Assembly (NCBI GenBank): GCA_964420835.1
Contig: CAYQUO010000032.1
Span: forward strand, 1 to 11,461
Length of the DNA stretch: 11,461 bases
Direction of reading: 5' to 3'
Source of the DNA: CAYQUO01 sp964420835
GTDB taxonomy: Bacteria; Chloroflexota; Anaerolineae; Anaerolineales; Anaerolineaceae
In this document: piece by piece, positions 1-6,954 of the stretch
How the letters are laid out: each line of letters begins with the position of its first letter
Position numbering within the stretch: the stretch's first letter is position 1
Position numbers and translations under genes: made by a program
Notes under the pieces: generated by a model
Seen by the model: the letters and a program-made list of their open reading frames with translations, nothing else
Database searches by the model: none
What the model was told of the DNA's origin: nothing

Positions 1-171
1 CAGGAGGCATTCGGCTTTGAATTATGTTTCTCCTCTGGAATATGAGAGGAAACATACGCACCTAGATGATGGCTGTTTAGTCGGCATAGCTCTATTATCG
101 TGACACAAAGAAGAGGCTTTTTGCAACATCGATCTCATGGACACTCCCTTGGGTTTTATTTGTTTTTGGTC
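1..171 (+). mobile_element. Right-end fragment of an IS3-family insertion sequence (partial)
   Basis: The left edge of the window carries the 3' end of an IS3-family transposase, followed by about 60 bases that could contain the element's right terminal repeat. The stretch at 137-155, reading TGGACACTCCCTTGGG, resembles the GTCCA plus CCCAA pattern common in terminal repeats of this family when read inward on the minus strand. The exact end is not visible: no clean terminal CA or target duplication can be identified with the left end outside the window. The right boundary given here is a guess. Confidence 0.4.
2..103 (+). CDS. IS3-family transposase, C-terminal end (5' partial)
   Basis: This open frame enters from the left edge and ends at TGA 101-103, giving 33 residues. 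It starts with RRHSALNYVSPLEYERKH, which matches the characteristic end of the integrase catalytic domain (rve) of IS3-family OrfB transposases, where a (R/H)-HSALGY-x-SP-x-EYE pattern follows the last catalytic Glu. The DDE residues themselves lie upstream, outside the window. The tail after ERKH (THLDDG onward) is not conserved and may be read-through into the terminal region of the element. The assignment rests on recalled family similarity. The fragment shows that a mobile element borders the polysaccharide genes. Whether the element is intact cannot be judged from here. Confidence 0.75.
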   Translation, partial: RRHSALNYVSPLEYERKHTHLDDGCLVGIALLS

Positions 172-550
172 GAATATATTCTACCTGATTGAGGCTCCCA
201 TTTAAAAGGTATTTTGGACAGATGTGATAAATCACGACAAAAATCGCAATTCTTTGGTTTGAATTGAACTAGCCATTAATGACATCTTTGCCATGATACC
301 TTAGAACGATCTATTTTCTGATCAGTGACAACCTTTATCCAGGACAGCGTTTAAGAATAGGTAAGCCAGATGAAACTAACGAGATGCCCCGCCGGTAATG
401 AGAATACCAGACTTTGCATGGTAACCTCCTTCTTTCCATTGTACTGCCAGAAATGATTGCTATAGGCAGTTGCGAATAGCAGGAACATGGGGCGTGCCAG
501 CCCGTCTGGATTTGTAATGAAGCCACATGCCAATAACCACATGAACAATC
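104..550. other. Non-coding stretch between IS3 fragment and flippase
   Basis: No convincing gene is seen here. It holds a short dyad at 224-235 (GTGAT AA ATCAC). On the minus strand a 22-codon ORF (419 down to 351) is preceded by an excellent Shine-Dalgarno sequence, AAGGAGG at 431-425. Weak promoter-like hexamers are present, such as TTGCCA around 290 with TCTATT 16 bases downstream, but nothing is strong enough to call. Any promoter for the flippase gene should lie here or come outward from the insertion sequence. The AT-rich, stop-rich character fits IS-flanking or decayed DNA. Confidence 0.4.
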
Positions 551-2086
551 ATGATGAAGCCAGAAAAGATGCCCGAGGACAAGATCACAAAGGAATACGT
601 GGATAGCCCGAACGTATCTCCTGGGGCTGTGCCAAAAGATACAGCTCGACAAGTCTTTCGAGGCATTGCTTGGATAGGAACAATGCGGTGGGCTAGTCAG
701 ATTGTATCCTGGATAAGCACCTTCATGGTTATGCGCCTGCTTGGCCCGAAGGATTATGGATTATTTGGCATTGCATGGACTTTCATATTTTTTGCACAAG
801 GGTTTGCGGAAGCTGGCATCGGAAGCACGGTAATGACCATGCCTGGAATCAAAGAGGAAGATGAAGTACAATTGCATGGGGCGAGCATTATTTTTGGAGT
901 ATGTACCTTTATCATAAGCCTTGGTCTAGTTTATCCAATTAGTATTTTCTATCGAGCGCCACAAGCGGTGTCCCTGATAGTTGCCTTGGGAGTTGTCCTT
1001 ATACTTAACAGCGCTGCACAAGTACCACTTGCACGTGCAACAAAGGCTTTGGATTATAAGGGGATGGCAATTGCGGATATGTTGCGGAGCGTCATTTCGG
1101 CGATCGTATCAGTAAGTTTGGCGTTCTCAGGCGCTGGTGTGTGGTCGCTTATTGGCGGACAGATCACAGCAGCAGCAGCAACAACAACATTCCTGCTCTT
1201 TCATATCAGAACTGCTATTAAGTTCCCACGATTTGCGCAACTAAGGATCCCGCTGAAATACAGTGGAGAGATTTTAACGGCACGGTTGGCATGGTCGATA
1301 TACACCTCTCTACCAGTTATAATAGGGGGTCGCATCTTAGGACCGACCGGGCTTGGTATTTACATATTTGCATGGACTTTAAGTTCGATGCCAGGTGAAA
1401 AATTGGTAAGTATTATCATAAATGTTATAACTCCTCTGCTGGCCAGGGAGCAACGGGATTTGGAGCGGCTGCGTGTTTTGCTTTGCAATAGCATTGAAGG
1501 TATTGCATGGGTGGTGTGGCCTATATTGGTCGGCCTAGCCCTTACAGCTTCACAAGGCATTAGTGTTTTTTTTGGAGAGCAATGGAAAAGTGCTTCAGAG
1601 GGGATCAAAATTCTCGCAACTTATCAGATGATTAGCACGGTGATGACGCCCTTCAGCCAAATCTTTCTGGTAAGCGGACAAGCCAGACGCAATCGACAAA
1701 TCATGATAGTGTGTTTGATTTGTCTTCCAGCAATTTTCTTTGTGGGTGCTCTTTTCTGGGGGCATAATGGATTAGCTGCAGCTTGGTGGGCTTCAGTGCC
1801 GCTCTTATTGGTACCCTCGCTTGTTTTTTTGAAGCAGGTCATAGGATTCAGTGTTGGCAATTTTATTGCAGCATTGAGTGCTCCAGCGTTCTTTACAACC
1901 GTGATGGCAGTAGGAGTTTTTTTGTTTTTACAGGTTTTAAAAGTTTCAGAGTCGATCCATCTGTTGGGCGCAATCAGTTTCGGCTTCATAATTTATGTGA
2001 TGACGGCGGGTTTCACAAGAAGACATAAGTTAAGAAAATTGTATTCAGATTTCCGATATGGTAATGATGAGTCAAATGCAAGCTAG
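551..2086 (+). CDS. Wzx-type polysaccharide flippase (MOP superfamily)
   Basis: A 511-residue polytopic membrane protein with alternating hydrophobic segments along nearly its whole length after a hydrophilic N-terminus of about 30 residues. The segment at residues 35-90 (FRGIAW, then a helix, then RLLGPKDYGLFGIA) is typical of Wzx/RfbX-like oligosaccharide flippases of the PST family, which move undecaprenyl-diphosphate-linked repeat units across the inner membrane. Length matches the family's usual 450-510. The start is uncertain: ATG at 551 and 554 have no clear Shine-Dalgarno sequence, ATG at 569 is an alternative, and the extra N-terminal residues carry no family motif. The gene opens the cluster, 107 bases before a glycosyltransferase, in line with a Wzx/Wzy-type pathway. 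The substrate cannot be inferred from the sequence. Confidence 0.85.
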   Translation: MMKPEKMPEDKITKEYVDSPNVSPGAVPKDTARQVFRGIAWIGTMRWASQIVSWISTFMVMRLLGPKDYGLFGIAWTFIFFAQGFAEAGIGSTVMTMPGIKEEDEVQLHGASIIFGVCTFIISLGLVYPISIFYRAPQAVSLIVALGVVLILNSAAQVPLARATKALDYKGMAIADMLRSVISAIVSVSLAFSGAGVWSLIGGQITAAAATTTFLLFHIRTAIKFPRFAQLRIPLKYSGEILTARLAWSIYTSLPVIIGGRILGPTGLGIYIFAWTLSSMPGEKLVSIIINVITPLLAREQRDLERLRVLLCNSIEGIAWVVWPILVGLALTASQGISVFFGEQWKSASEGIKILATYQMISTVMTPFSQIFLVSGQARRNRQIMIVCLICLPAIFFVGALFWGHNGLAAAWWASVPLLLVPSLVFLKQVIGFSVGNFIAALSAPAFFTTVMAVGVFLFLQVLKVSESIHLLGAISFGFIIYVMTAGFTRRHKLRKLYSDFRYGNDESNAS

Positions 2087-2193
2087 ATCTTTGATAGGAA
2101 AAAGAATAGTATTTAATTGAGGCTCTACTTTTCTGAAAATCAGCCATCACACAGCGCCAATATAAATGTGAAATCCACCACGCGATAAATTAT

Positions 2194-3345
2194 ATGTTTC
2201 AACTTCGGCGTATCAAGGTTGCATTTTGCATTGATTCTTTCGGAATAGGAGGGACGGAGCTAAACGCGGTGCGAACAGCTGAAGCACTTGACCCTGACCG
2301 ATTCGAGTTATACGTGATTCACCTCCAGCATGATGGTTGTCTCAGGGCGCGATACGAAAAGTTGGGTGTGAACATGGCTCACTTCCCCATTCCAAATCTG
2401 TATTCAACCCAGACTGCGCGTCAAGGGATAAGACTTGCAAGGCTGTTGCGGAGCTGGGATGCAGATATCGTTCATACACATGACATCTACACAAACATTT
2501 TCGTAGTGCCTTGGGCTCGCTTATTCAGCAATGCCATTGTAATTGCGAGCCGTCGGTGGTGGTACGAAGCTCCTCGTCCCGGACTAGTGAAGCTTAATCG
2601 TTGGAGTTGTCTTTTTGCTAACGGCATCCTTGCAAACAGCAATAGCGTAGTTTCACTGCTTAATAGCGAAGAAATGGTGCCGCTGAGCAAGATTATAGAA
2701 ATCCCTAACTTTCTGGGGAAGAACGCATTTGAATATGTTGACAGGGCATCATGCATTGCACAGCGACGAACTTGGGGTCTTCCGGATGATGCTTTTGTCA
2801 TTGGAACTGTAGCTCGATTGAGTCCAGTCAAGAACCACAGCATGCTCTTGAGGGCTGCCTCACGACTTGATTCGCGATTTCATCTGGTGCTGGTCGGTGA
2901 TGGACCCTCACGTGCGGAACTTGAAGGGCTTGCACATCATTTGCGTATCGAATCTCGTGTCCATTTCGTAGGTGAAGTAATTTCACCCGTCAATATACAC
3001 CAGTTCTTCGATGTAAGCGTACTTTCCTCCGTAAGCGAGGGGTTTCCAAATTCTATAATAGAGGCAATGGCGGCGGCAAAACCCGTTGTCGCCACAGCGG
3101 TAGGAGGAGTGCCCGATGTATTAGTAAACAATGTTACAGGTATCCTCGTACCTGTGGATAAAGAGGAATGTCTAGTAGAAGCCTTGTGTGCTCTTGAGTA
3201 CGATCCGATATTGCGCACACGGCTTGGTGCGGCTGGTCGTGCGGAGGTAAGACTCAGATTTTGTCAAGACACTGTAATCGAAAAATTATCTACAGTATAT
3301 CAAACGCTGGTGAAACGCCGGCTTTCAAAAAGTCATGGCTTGTAG
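2194..3345 (+). CDS. Glycosyltransferase family 4 (GT-B fold)
   Basis: A 383-residue retaining GT-B glycosyltransferase. The N-terminal acceptor domain starts with a beta strand and glycine loop (VAFCIDSFGIGGTELN, about residues 9-24) and contains ADIVHTHD near residue 92. The C-terminal nucleotide-sugar domain shows VIGTVARLSPVKNH, LVGDGPSRAELE, then SEGFPNSIIEAMAAAKPVVAT. The last carries the classic GT4 E-x7-E pair at Glu282 and Glu290, which in this family contacts the donor sugar nucleotide. No signal peptide or membrane helix is evident, so it is cytosolic or peripheral. ATG 2194 is the only start candidate after the in-frame TGA at 2134, although no clear Shine-Dalgarno sequence precedes it. 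It likely adds one sugar to the lipid-linked repeat unit. Donor and linkage cannot be told. Confidence 0.9.
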   Translation: MFQLRRIKVAFCIDSFGIGGTELNAVRTAEALDPDRFELYVIHLQHDGCLRARYEKLGVNMAHFPIPNLYSTQTARQGIRLARLLRSWDADIVHTHDIYTNIFVVPWARLFSNAIVIASRRWWYEAPRPGLVKLNRWSCLFANGILANSNSVVSLLNSEEMVPLSKIIEIPNFLGKNAFEYVDRASCIAQRRTWGLPDDAFVIGTVARLSPVKNHSMLLRAASRLDSRFHLVLVGDGPSRAELEGLAHHLRIESRVHFVGEVISPVNIHQFFDVSVLSSVSEGFPNSIIEAMAAAKPVVATAVGGVPDVLVNNVTGILVPVDKEECLVEALCALEYDPILRTRLGAAGRAEVRLRFCQDTVIEKLSTVYQTLVKRRLSKSHGL

Positions 3346-3415
3346 ACATTTGATTGTCAATTGCTCGATTGTTGCTTGATAACGAAGAAAAGGTTGCACG
3401 CGATATAACAAAAAA

Positions 3416-3514
3416 ATGAGCTTACGCTTAGAATATATAAGGCGTTTTCGTAAGGCATTAAATAGCTCGGCACAAATCATGAGATTGGGTCAAAAGTGGT
3501 ATGTGATGGGATGA
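3416..3514 (+). CDS. Short ORF, 32 residues, unrecognised
   Basis: ATG 3416 to TGA 3512-3514. The product begins MSLRLEYIRRFRKALNSSAQ, is basic and potentially amphipathic, and looks more protein-like than random, but I recognise no family. No Shine-Dalgarno sequence precedes the ATG, which follows an A-rich run. After the TGA the same frame stays open for 14 more codons to TAG 3557-3559. It could be the remnant of a lost gene's N-terminus, or chance. Low confidence that it is expressed. Confidence 0.15.
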   Translation: MSLRLEYIRRFRKALNSSAQIMRLGQKWYVMG

Positions 3515-3550
3515 ACTACTGAGATGATAATAAATTCGCTTGCCTTTATT

Positions 3551-3624
3551 CATGCGTAGCCACCTATTTTGAGTTACCTATATGCCAAAACAAGAATGTA
3601 ACAAATTTCCGGTGGCTGCGTATG
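3551..3624 (+). repeat. Imperfect inverted repeat, 14-base arms, 46-base loop
   Basis: Left arm 3551-3564 (CATGCGTAGCCACC) and right arm 3611-3624 (GGTGGCTGCGTATG) are complementary at 12 of 14 positions. The two mismatches would be G-U wobbles in RNA, so a transcript could form a 14-pair stem. A smaller nested pair, GTTAC (3573-3577) with GTAAC (3598-3602), sits in the loop. No T-run follows, so it is not an intrinsic terminator. The start codon of the 3582-3686 short ORF lies in the loop. It could be an RNA leader structure, a protein-binding dyad or the ends of a degenerate miniature element. The pairing is seen directly; the role is unknown. Confidence 0.5.
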
Positions 3625-3686
3625 CACAATCAATGCGCGTCGCTAAGGCAGTCTTATATATTTTAGGATATAGAAGGAGATCTTAA
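3582..3686 (+). CDS. Short ORF (34 residues) directly upstream of amidotransferase 1
   Basis: ATG 3582 to TAA 3684-3686, ending three bases before the amidotransferase start at 3690, so the Shine-Dalgarno sequence of that gene lies inside it. The product begins MPKQECNKFPVAAYAQ and ends in a basic RRRS tail. I recognise no family. The upstream Shine-Dalgarno candidate is only a GAG at 3571-3573, which is weak. The position suggests a translated leader or coupling ORF, but chance is quite possible. There is no run of Asn or Gln codons of the kind used in amino-acid attenuators. Confidence 0.22.
   Translation: MPKQECNKFPVAAYAQSMRVAKAVLYILGYRRRS
3674..3679 (+). promoter_or_regulatory. Ribosome binding site of amidotransferase 1
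   Basis: AAGGAG (within AGAAGGAGAT) lies ten bases before ATG 3690. It fixes the start at Met-Cys, which the family requires because Cys2 becomes the N-terminal nucleophile. Confidence 0.8.
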
Positions 3687-3689
3687 AGA

Positions 3690-5642
3690 ATGTGTGGTAT
3701 CTGTGGAATTGCCTTACCTATAGGCTCGCAACAAGCAATCAGCAAAGAGCTCATCATTCGCATGCGGGACACTATGGTTCATCGTGGCCCGGATGGAGCT
3801 GGCCTCTTCATGGGGGTGGGTGTTGCCCTGGGCCACAGACGTCTCAGCATCATTGATTTATCAGGTGGTGCACAACCGATGAGTAGTGTCGATGGCGACT
3901 TGCACATTGTCTTTAATGGTAAAATTTTTAATCACCCTGAACTCAAGTTAAAATTAGAGCAAAGTGGCGTTCAATACAGAACGCGTTGTGATACAGAAAC
4001 AATCCTTAGGTTATATGAACGCGAAAGAATAAATTTTGTGCATTTGCTTCGAGGCACGTTTGCTCTTGGCATTTGGAGTTGTGCAAAGCACGAACTCATA
4101 CTTGTCCGTGACCGCTTTGGTGTAAAGCCTCTTTACTATGCACATAAAGCTGACGGGACGCTCTATTTTGCTTCTGAGATTAAGGCACTATTGGAGGCAG
4201 GGGCAGTACGTGCGGAACTTAATCTTTTAAGTTTCCCTGATTTTCTTGCCAATCATGCCCCCTCAGGGCAGGAAACAATGTTCGAAGGCATTCATAGATT
4301 GCCAGCTGGGCATATGCTAATTTGGCGGAATGGAGAAACTGAGATCCGACAGTACTGGGATCTTCGCATGGCGGATGAAGAAGAGGATGTACGCCCTGAC
4401 TGTGACTTGTGTGATGAGTACCTAGCACGATTGACTGAATCGGTCCGGCTCATGTCAGATGTTCCGCTCGGGGTTTTCCTCTCTGGTGGCATTGATTCTG
4501 CCGCGATCACTGCTATCACTAGCAATTTAATGCAAGAGCCAATTAAAACTTTTTCAGTAGGTTTTGCCGAGCGTGAGGCCAATGAGATAGGTTACGCTAG
4601 ACTGATGGCGTCGAGGTACGGCACTGATCATCATGAAGTTACTTTAAACCCAGAGGAGTTCTTTGCGAGTATTCCAAGACTAATTTGGCATGAGGATGAG
4701 CCGATGGCTTATCCTTCGAGCGTCGCACTTTATTTTGTTTCAAGGCTAGCATCCGAACAGGTTAAGGTTGTACTTACAGGAGAAGGTAGTGATGAGACTC
4801 TTGCAGGTTACAACCGTTATCGTATAACACTTATCAACACTCAAATAGGGCAGGTTTATCATCGAGTGACACCCCACTTTATGCGGCAACTGATTCGGCT
4901 CGCAGTGCAGTCATTGCCCGATACATCAATCTTGAGAAAGAGGCTTGATCGGACTTTTTTGACGCTACCCCCGACTGTGGACATGCTCTATTTCGAGAAC
5001 TTTGCAGTTTTTTCGCGTGAGTGGCAGGCGCGATTGCTTGAGGCTACCTTACAGAAACGGTTGGCCAGCGTCGATGCTTATGATACTTTACATCAATTGT
5101 TTGAGGAGGGTAATGGACGAACGATGCTTGACCGGATGCTTTATACTGATACTAAGACCTACATGCAAGAACTTCTCATGAAACAGGACCGGATGAGCAT
5201 GGCGGCTTCCATAGAGAGCCGAGTACCCTTTCTCGACCACCCGTTAGTGGAATTTGTTGCAAGATTGCCAGATCGACTGAAACTACGGAATTTGACTACC
5301 AAATTCATACTTCGGCAGGCAATGCAAAAATATCTTCCAGACGCTATCCTTAAACGAAAAAAAATGGGGTTCCCCGTACCAGTCGGGCCATGGTTACGTA
5401 ATCGGTTTCGTCCCCTTCTTGATGATTTCATTTTAGGCGAACGAACTTTAGCCAGGGGGCTCTTCAACCCTGAAGTCTTACGTGAACTCGTAGCCAATCA
5501 TGATGCTGGGAAAGGTAATCACGCAGAGCGGCTCTGGTCACTCATAAACCTCGAGATTTGGCACCGAGTGTTCATCGACCACGAACCGGTGGACGATATC
5601 CTTCCGGATAGAAGAATCGCCTTCATGAGGAGAACCTTGTGA
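3690..5642 (+). CDS. Asparagine-synthase-like glutamine amidotransferase 1 (altered glutamine pocket)
   Basis: A 650-residue two-domain protein. The N-terminal class II glutaminase domain starts MCGICG, with Cys2 as nucleophile after Met removal, then HRGPDG (31-36), the glutamine-site Arg in RRLSIID (Arg51), and CDTE with Asp101. The synthetase domain has the ATP pyrophosphatase loop SGGIDS (265-270), TFSVGFAE, then GEGSDETLAGY, and KQDRMSMAASIESRVPFLDH. The family transfers glutamine-derived ammonia to an AMP-activated carboxylate. In polysaccharide loci the target is usually thought to be a sugar acid rather than aspartate, which is the likely role here (inference). Oddity: the conserved NGEIYNH reads NGKIFNH, putting Lys78 where a Glu normally binds glutamine. 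The gene may thus be glutaminase-impaired or ammonia-dependent. Its last four bases overlap the next gene. Confidence 0.9.
   Translation: MCGICGIALPIGSQQAISKELIIRMRDTMVHRGPDGAGLFMGVGVALGHRRLSIIDLSGGAQPMSSVDGDLHIVFNGKIFNHPELKLKLEQSGVQYRTRCDTETILRLYERERINFVHLLRGTFALGIWSCAKHELILVRDRFGVKPLYYAHKADGTLYFASEIKALLEAGAVRAELNLLSFPDFLANHAPSGQETMFEGIHRLPAGHMLIWRNGETEIRQYWDLRMADEEEDVRPDCDLCDEYLARLTESVRLMSDVPLGVFLSGGIDSAAITAITSNLMQEPIKTFSVGFAEREANEIGYARLMASRYGTDHHEVTLNPEEFFASIPRLIWHEDEPMAYPSSVALYFVSRLASEQVKVVLTGEGSDETLAGYNRYRITLINTQIGQVYHRVTPHFMRQLIRLAVQSLPDTSILRKRLDRTFLTLPPTVDMLYFENFAVFSREWQARLLEATLQKRLASVDAYDTLHQLFEEGNGRTMLDRMLYTDTKTYMQELLMKQDRMSMAASIESRVPFLDHPLVEFVARLPDRLKLRNLTTKFILRQAMQKYLPDAILKRKKMGFPVPVGPWLRNRFRPLLDDFILGERTLARGLFNPEVLRELVANHDAGKGNHAERLWSLINLEIWHRVFIDHEPVDDILPDRRIAFMRRTL
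5628..5632 (+). promoter_or_regulatory. Ribosome binding site deciding a GTG start
   Basis: AGGAG lies six bases before GTG 5639, inside the end of the amidotransferase gene. This supports the GTG start, whose GTGA overlaps the TGA stop of the preceding gene. Such an arrangement allows translational coupling. Confidence 0.7.
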
Positions 5643-6880
5643 TACGTATTCTCTGGTTGAAAACTGAATTGCTCCATCCTCTGGATAAAGGGGGGCGCAT
5701 ACGCACTTACAACATGTTGCGTGAATTAAAACGGCATTTTTATATTACATACTTGACGTTGGATGATGGACGGGCCTCTCCAGTTGCAGTTGCTCTAGCT
5801 GATGAGTATTGTAACGAATTGGAACGCATACCTTTCCATACAACATCGAAGGACTCACCAAGACTATATTTTGAGTTGTTTCAAAATCTTTTTTCACTGC
5901 TTCCGTATGCCGTGGCCAAGTATAAATCCACGGCAATGCGTCAACGCATTACAGAATGCCTTGCCAGTGGTAGATATGATGTCGTGGTGTGCGATTTTCT
6001 TCACCCCAGCATAAACATGCCCAAAACAATAGGATGCCCTGCTGTACTTTTTCAGCATAACGTGGAAGCTAAAATCTGGTTTAGGCATAAAGATGTTTCG
6101 TCGATGCCCCTTCGCAGACTTTACTTTCATGAACAATGGCGTCGAATGGAGATATTCGAGCGACGGGAGTGCCAACGGTATGATCATGTCATAGCGGTGT
6201 CCAAAACGGATGCAGAACAATTACAATCCAAATACGAACTATCTAGTGTATCGTATGTGCCGACCGGGGTCGATACTGCTTATTTTGAACCATCCAAAAC
6301 CACGGTCATAAATCAATACGAAATGCTCTTCGCGGGCTCGATGGACTGGCTGCCGAATGAAGATGCGATAGTCTACTTCGCTGAGGAGATACTACCGCTG
6401 GTTAGAAGGTCAGTGCCAGAAGCCTACCTATCTGTTGTAGGACGTAATCCCACCAACCGCCTCCGGCTTATGGCTAGAAAAGAAACAGGTATACGTCTTG
6501 TGGGATCCGTACCTGATATCCGGCCTTACATGCAGCAAGCTGCGTTGTTCGTTGTACCCATCCGGATCGGAGGGGGAACACGATTAAAGATATTTGAGGC
6601 GATGGCTATGGGAAAACCGGTAGTTAGTACCAGTGTGGGTGCTGAGGGTTTACCAGTAGTACATGGTGAACACCTCCGGATTGCAGATAGTCCGAAAGCT
6701 TTTGCAGGGGAAATTGTCGAACTCATTAACTGGCCGGAGCGAGCCACATTGATTGGCTCCATTGGTGCAAGATATGTGCGCTCCCAATTCGGTTGGGATA
6801 GTGTAACAGATACTTTCAAAAAAATATTGGAAGAAGTTGCGATAAATCGGAACAAAAATAGGGTTCGACAGTATAAGTGA
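5639..6880 (+). CDS. Glycosyltransferase family 4 (DKGGRIRTY type)
   Basis: A 413-residue GT-B glycosyltransferase starting at GTG. The N-terminus (MIRILWLKTELLHPLDKGGR followed by IRTYNMLREL) resembles a branch of GT4 enzymes found in exopolysaccharide loci, including the exosortase-associated sugar transferases (TIGR03087-like); that comparison is from memory. It has VVCDFLH and LFQHNVEA in the acceptor domain, VIAVSKTDAE, LFAGSMDWLPNEDAI, LSVVGRNP, and a donor-site motif GGGTRLKIFEAMAMGKPVVST. Here Glu320 is kept, while the first Glu of the E-x7-E pair is Gly312, which is normal for this branch. There are no membrane segments. It overlaps the amidotransferase gene by four bases, so the two are probably co-translated and may act on the same residue. 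Donor and linkage unknown. Confidence 0.9.
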   Translation: MIRILWLKTELLHPLDKGGRIRTYNMLRELKRHFYITYLTLDDGRASPVAVALADEYCNELERIPFHTTSKDSPRLYFELFQNLFSLLPYAVAKYKSTAMRQRITECLASGRYDVVVCDFLHPSINMPKTIGCPAVLFQHNVEAKIWFRHKDVSSMPLRRLYFHEQWRRMEIFERRECQRYDHVIAVSKTDAEQLQSKYELSSVSYVPTGVDTAYFEPSKTTVINQYEMLFAGSMDWLPNEDAIVYFAEEILPLVRRSVPEAYLSVVGRNPTNRLRLMARKETGIRLVGSVPDIRPYMQQAALFVVPIRIGGGTRLKIFEAMAMGKPVVSTSVGAEGLPVVHGEHLRIADSPKAFAGEIVELINWPERATLIGSIGARYVRSQFGWDSVTDTFKKILEEVAINRNKNRVRQYK

Positions 6881-6954
6881 TAGTATGTATGGCTTGAAAA
6901 TTTAATTGTCATGCTTGAATTTGAATATACAGACGACGAAAATATCATACGAAC
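6881..6954 (+). other. Short intergenic gap
   Basis: Seventy-four AT-rich bases. TTGAAT (6921-6926) and TATCAT (6943-6948) are 16 bases apart and loosely resemble sigma-70 hexamers. The predicted start would fall at the next gene's ATG, so this is weak. No Shine-Dalgarno sequence for ATG 6955 is visible. Confidence 0.2.

Larger units (their letters stand above)
3346..3689 (+). other. Leader-like gap before amidotransferase 1
   Basis: This 344-base gap is the largest between the core genes. It contains two short + strand ORFs (3416-3514 and 3582-3686), an imperfect 14-base inverted repeat (3551-3564 with 3611-3624), and a strong Shine-Dalgarno sequence for the next gene at 3674-3679. No T-run terminator is visible after the glycosyltransferase and no convincing promoter hexamers could be assigned. 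Transcription of the downstream genes may start here, or a decayed gene may lie here. The sequence does not decide. Confidence 0.4.

Noticed and set aside
23..56. Hairpin TATGTTT...AAACATA near the left edge, with a further 5-base stem
   Set aside because: It lies inside the transposase coding end and has no T-run on either strand, so it is neither a terminator nor clearly functional.
224..235. GTGAT AA ATCAC dyad as a CRP or FNR site
   Set aside because: The half-sites are spaced two bases apart, not the spacing either regulator uses, and no promoter is visible beside it.
335..652. Long minus-strand ORFs overlapping the flippase start
   Set aside because: They have no recognisable motifs and are partly shadows of the flippase coding frame. 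Only the short ORF with a strong ribosome binding site at 351-419 is kept as a weak finding.
6573..6600. Missing first Glu of the E-x7-E motif in the second GT4 as a catalytic defect
   Set aside because: The GGGTRLKIFEAMA form with Gly at that position is common in this GT4 branch, so it is not evidence of inactivation.
6921..6948. Sigma-70-like promoter before the Wzy_C gene
   Set aside because: The hexamers match poorly, and transcription would start at the ATG itself, implying a leaderless message. Not enough for a call.
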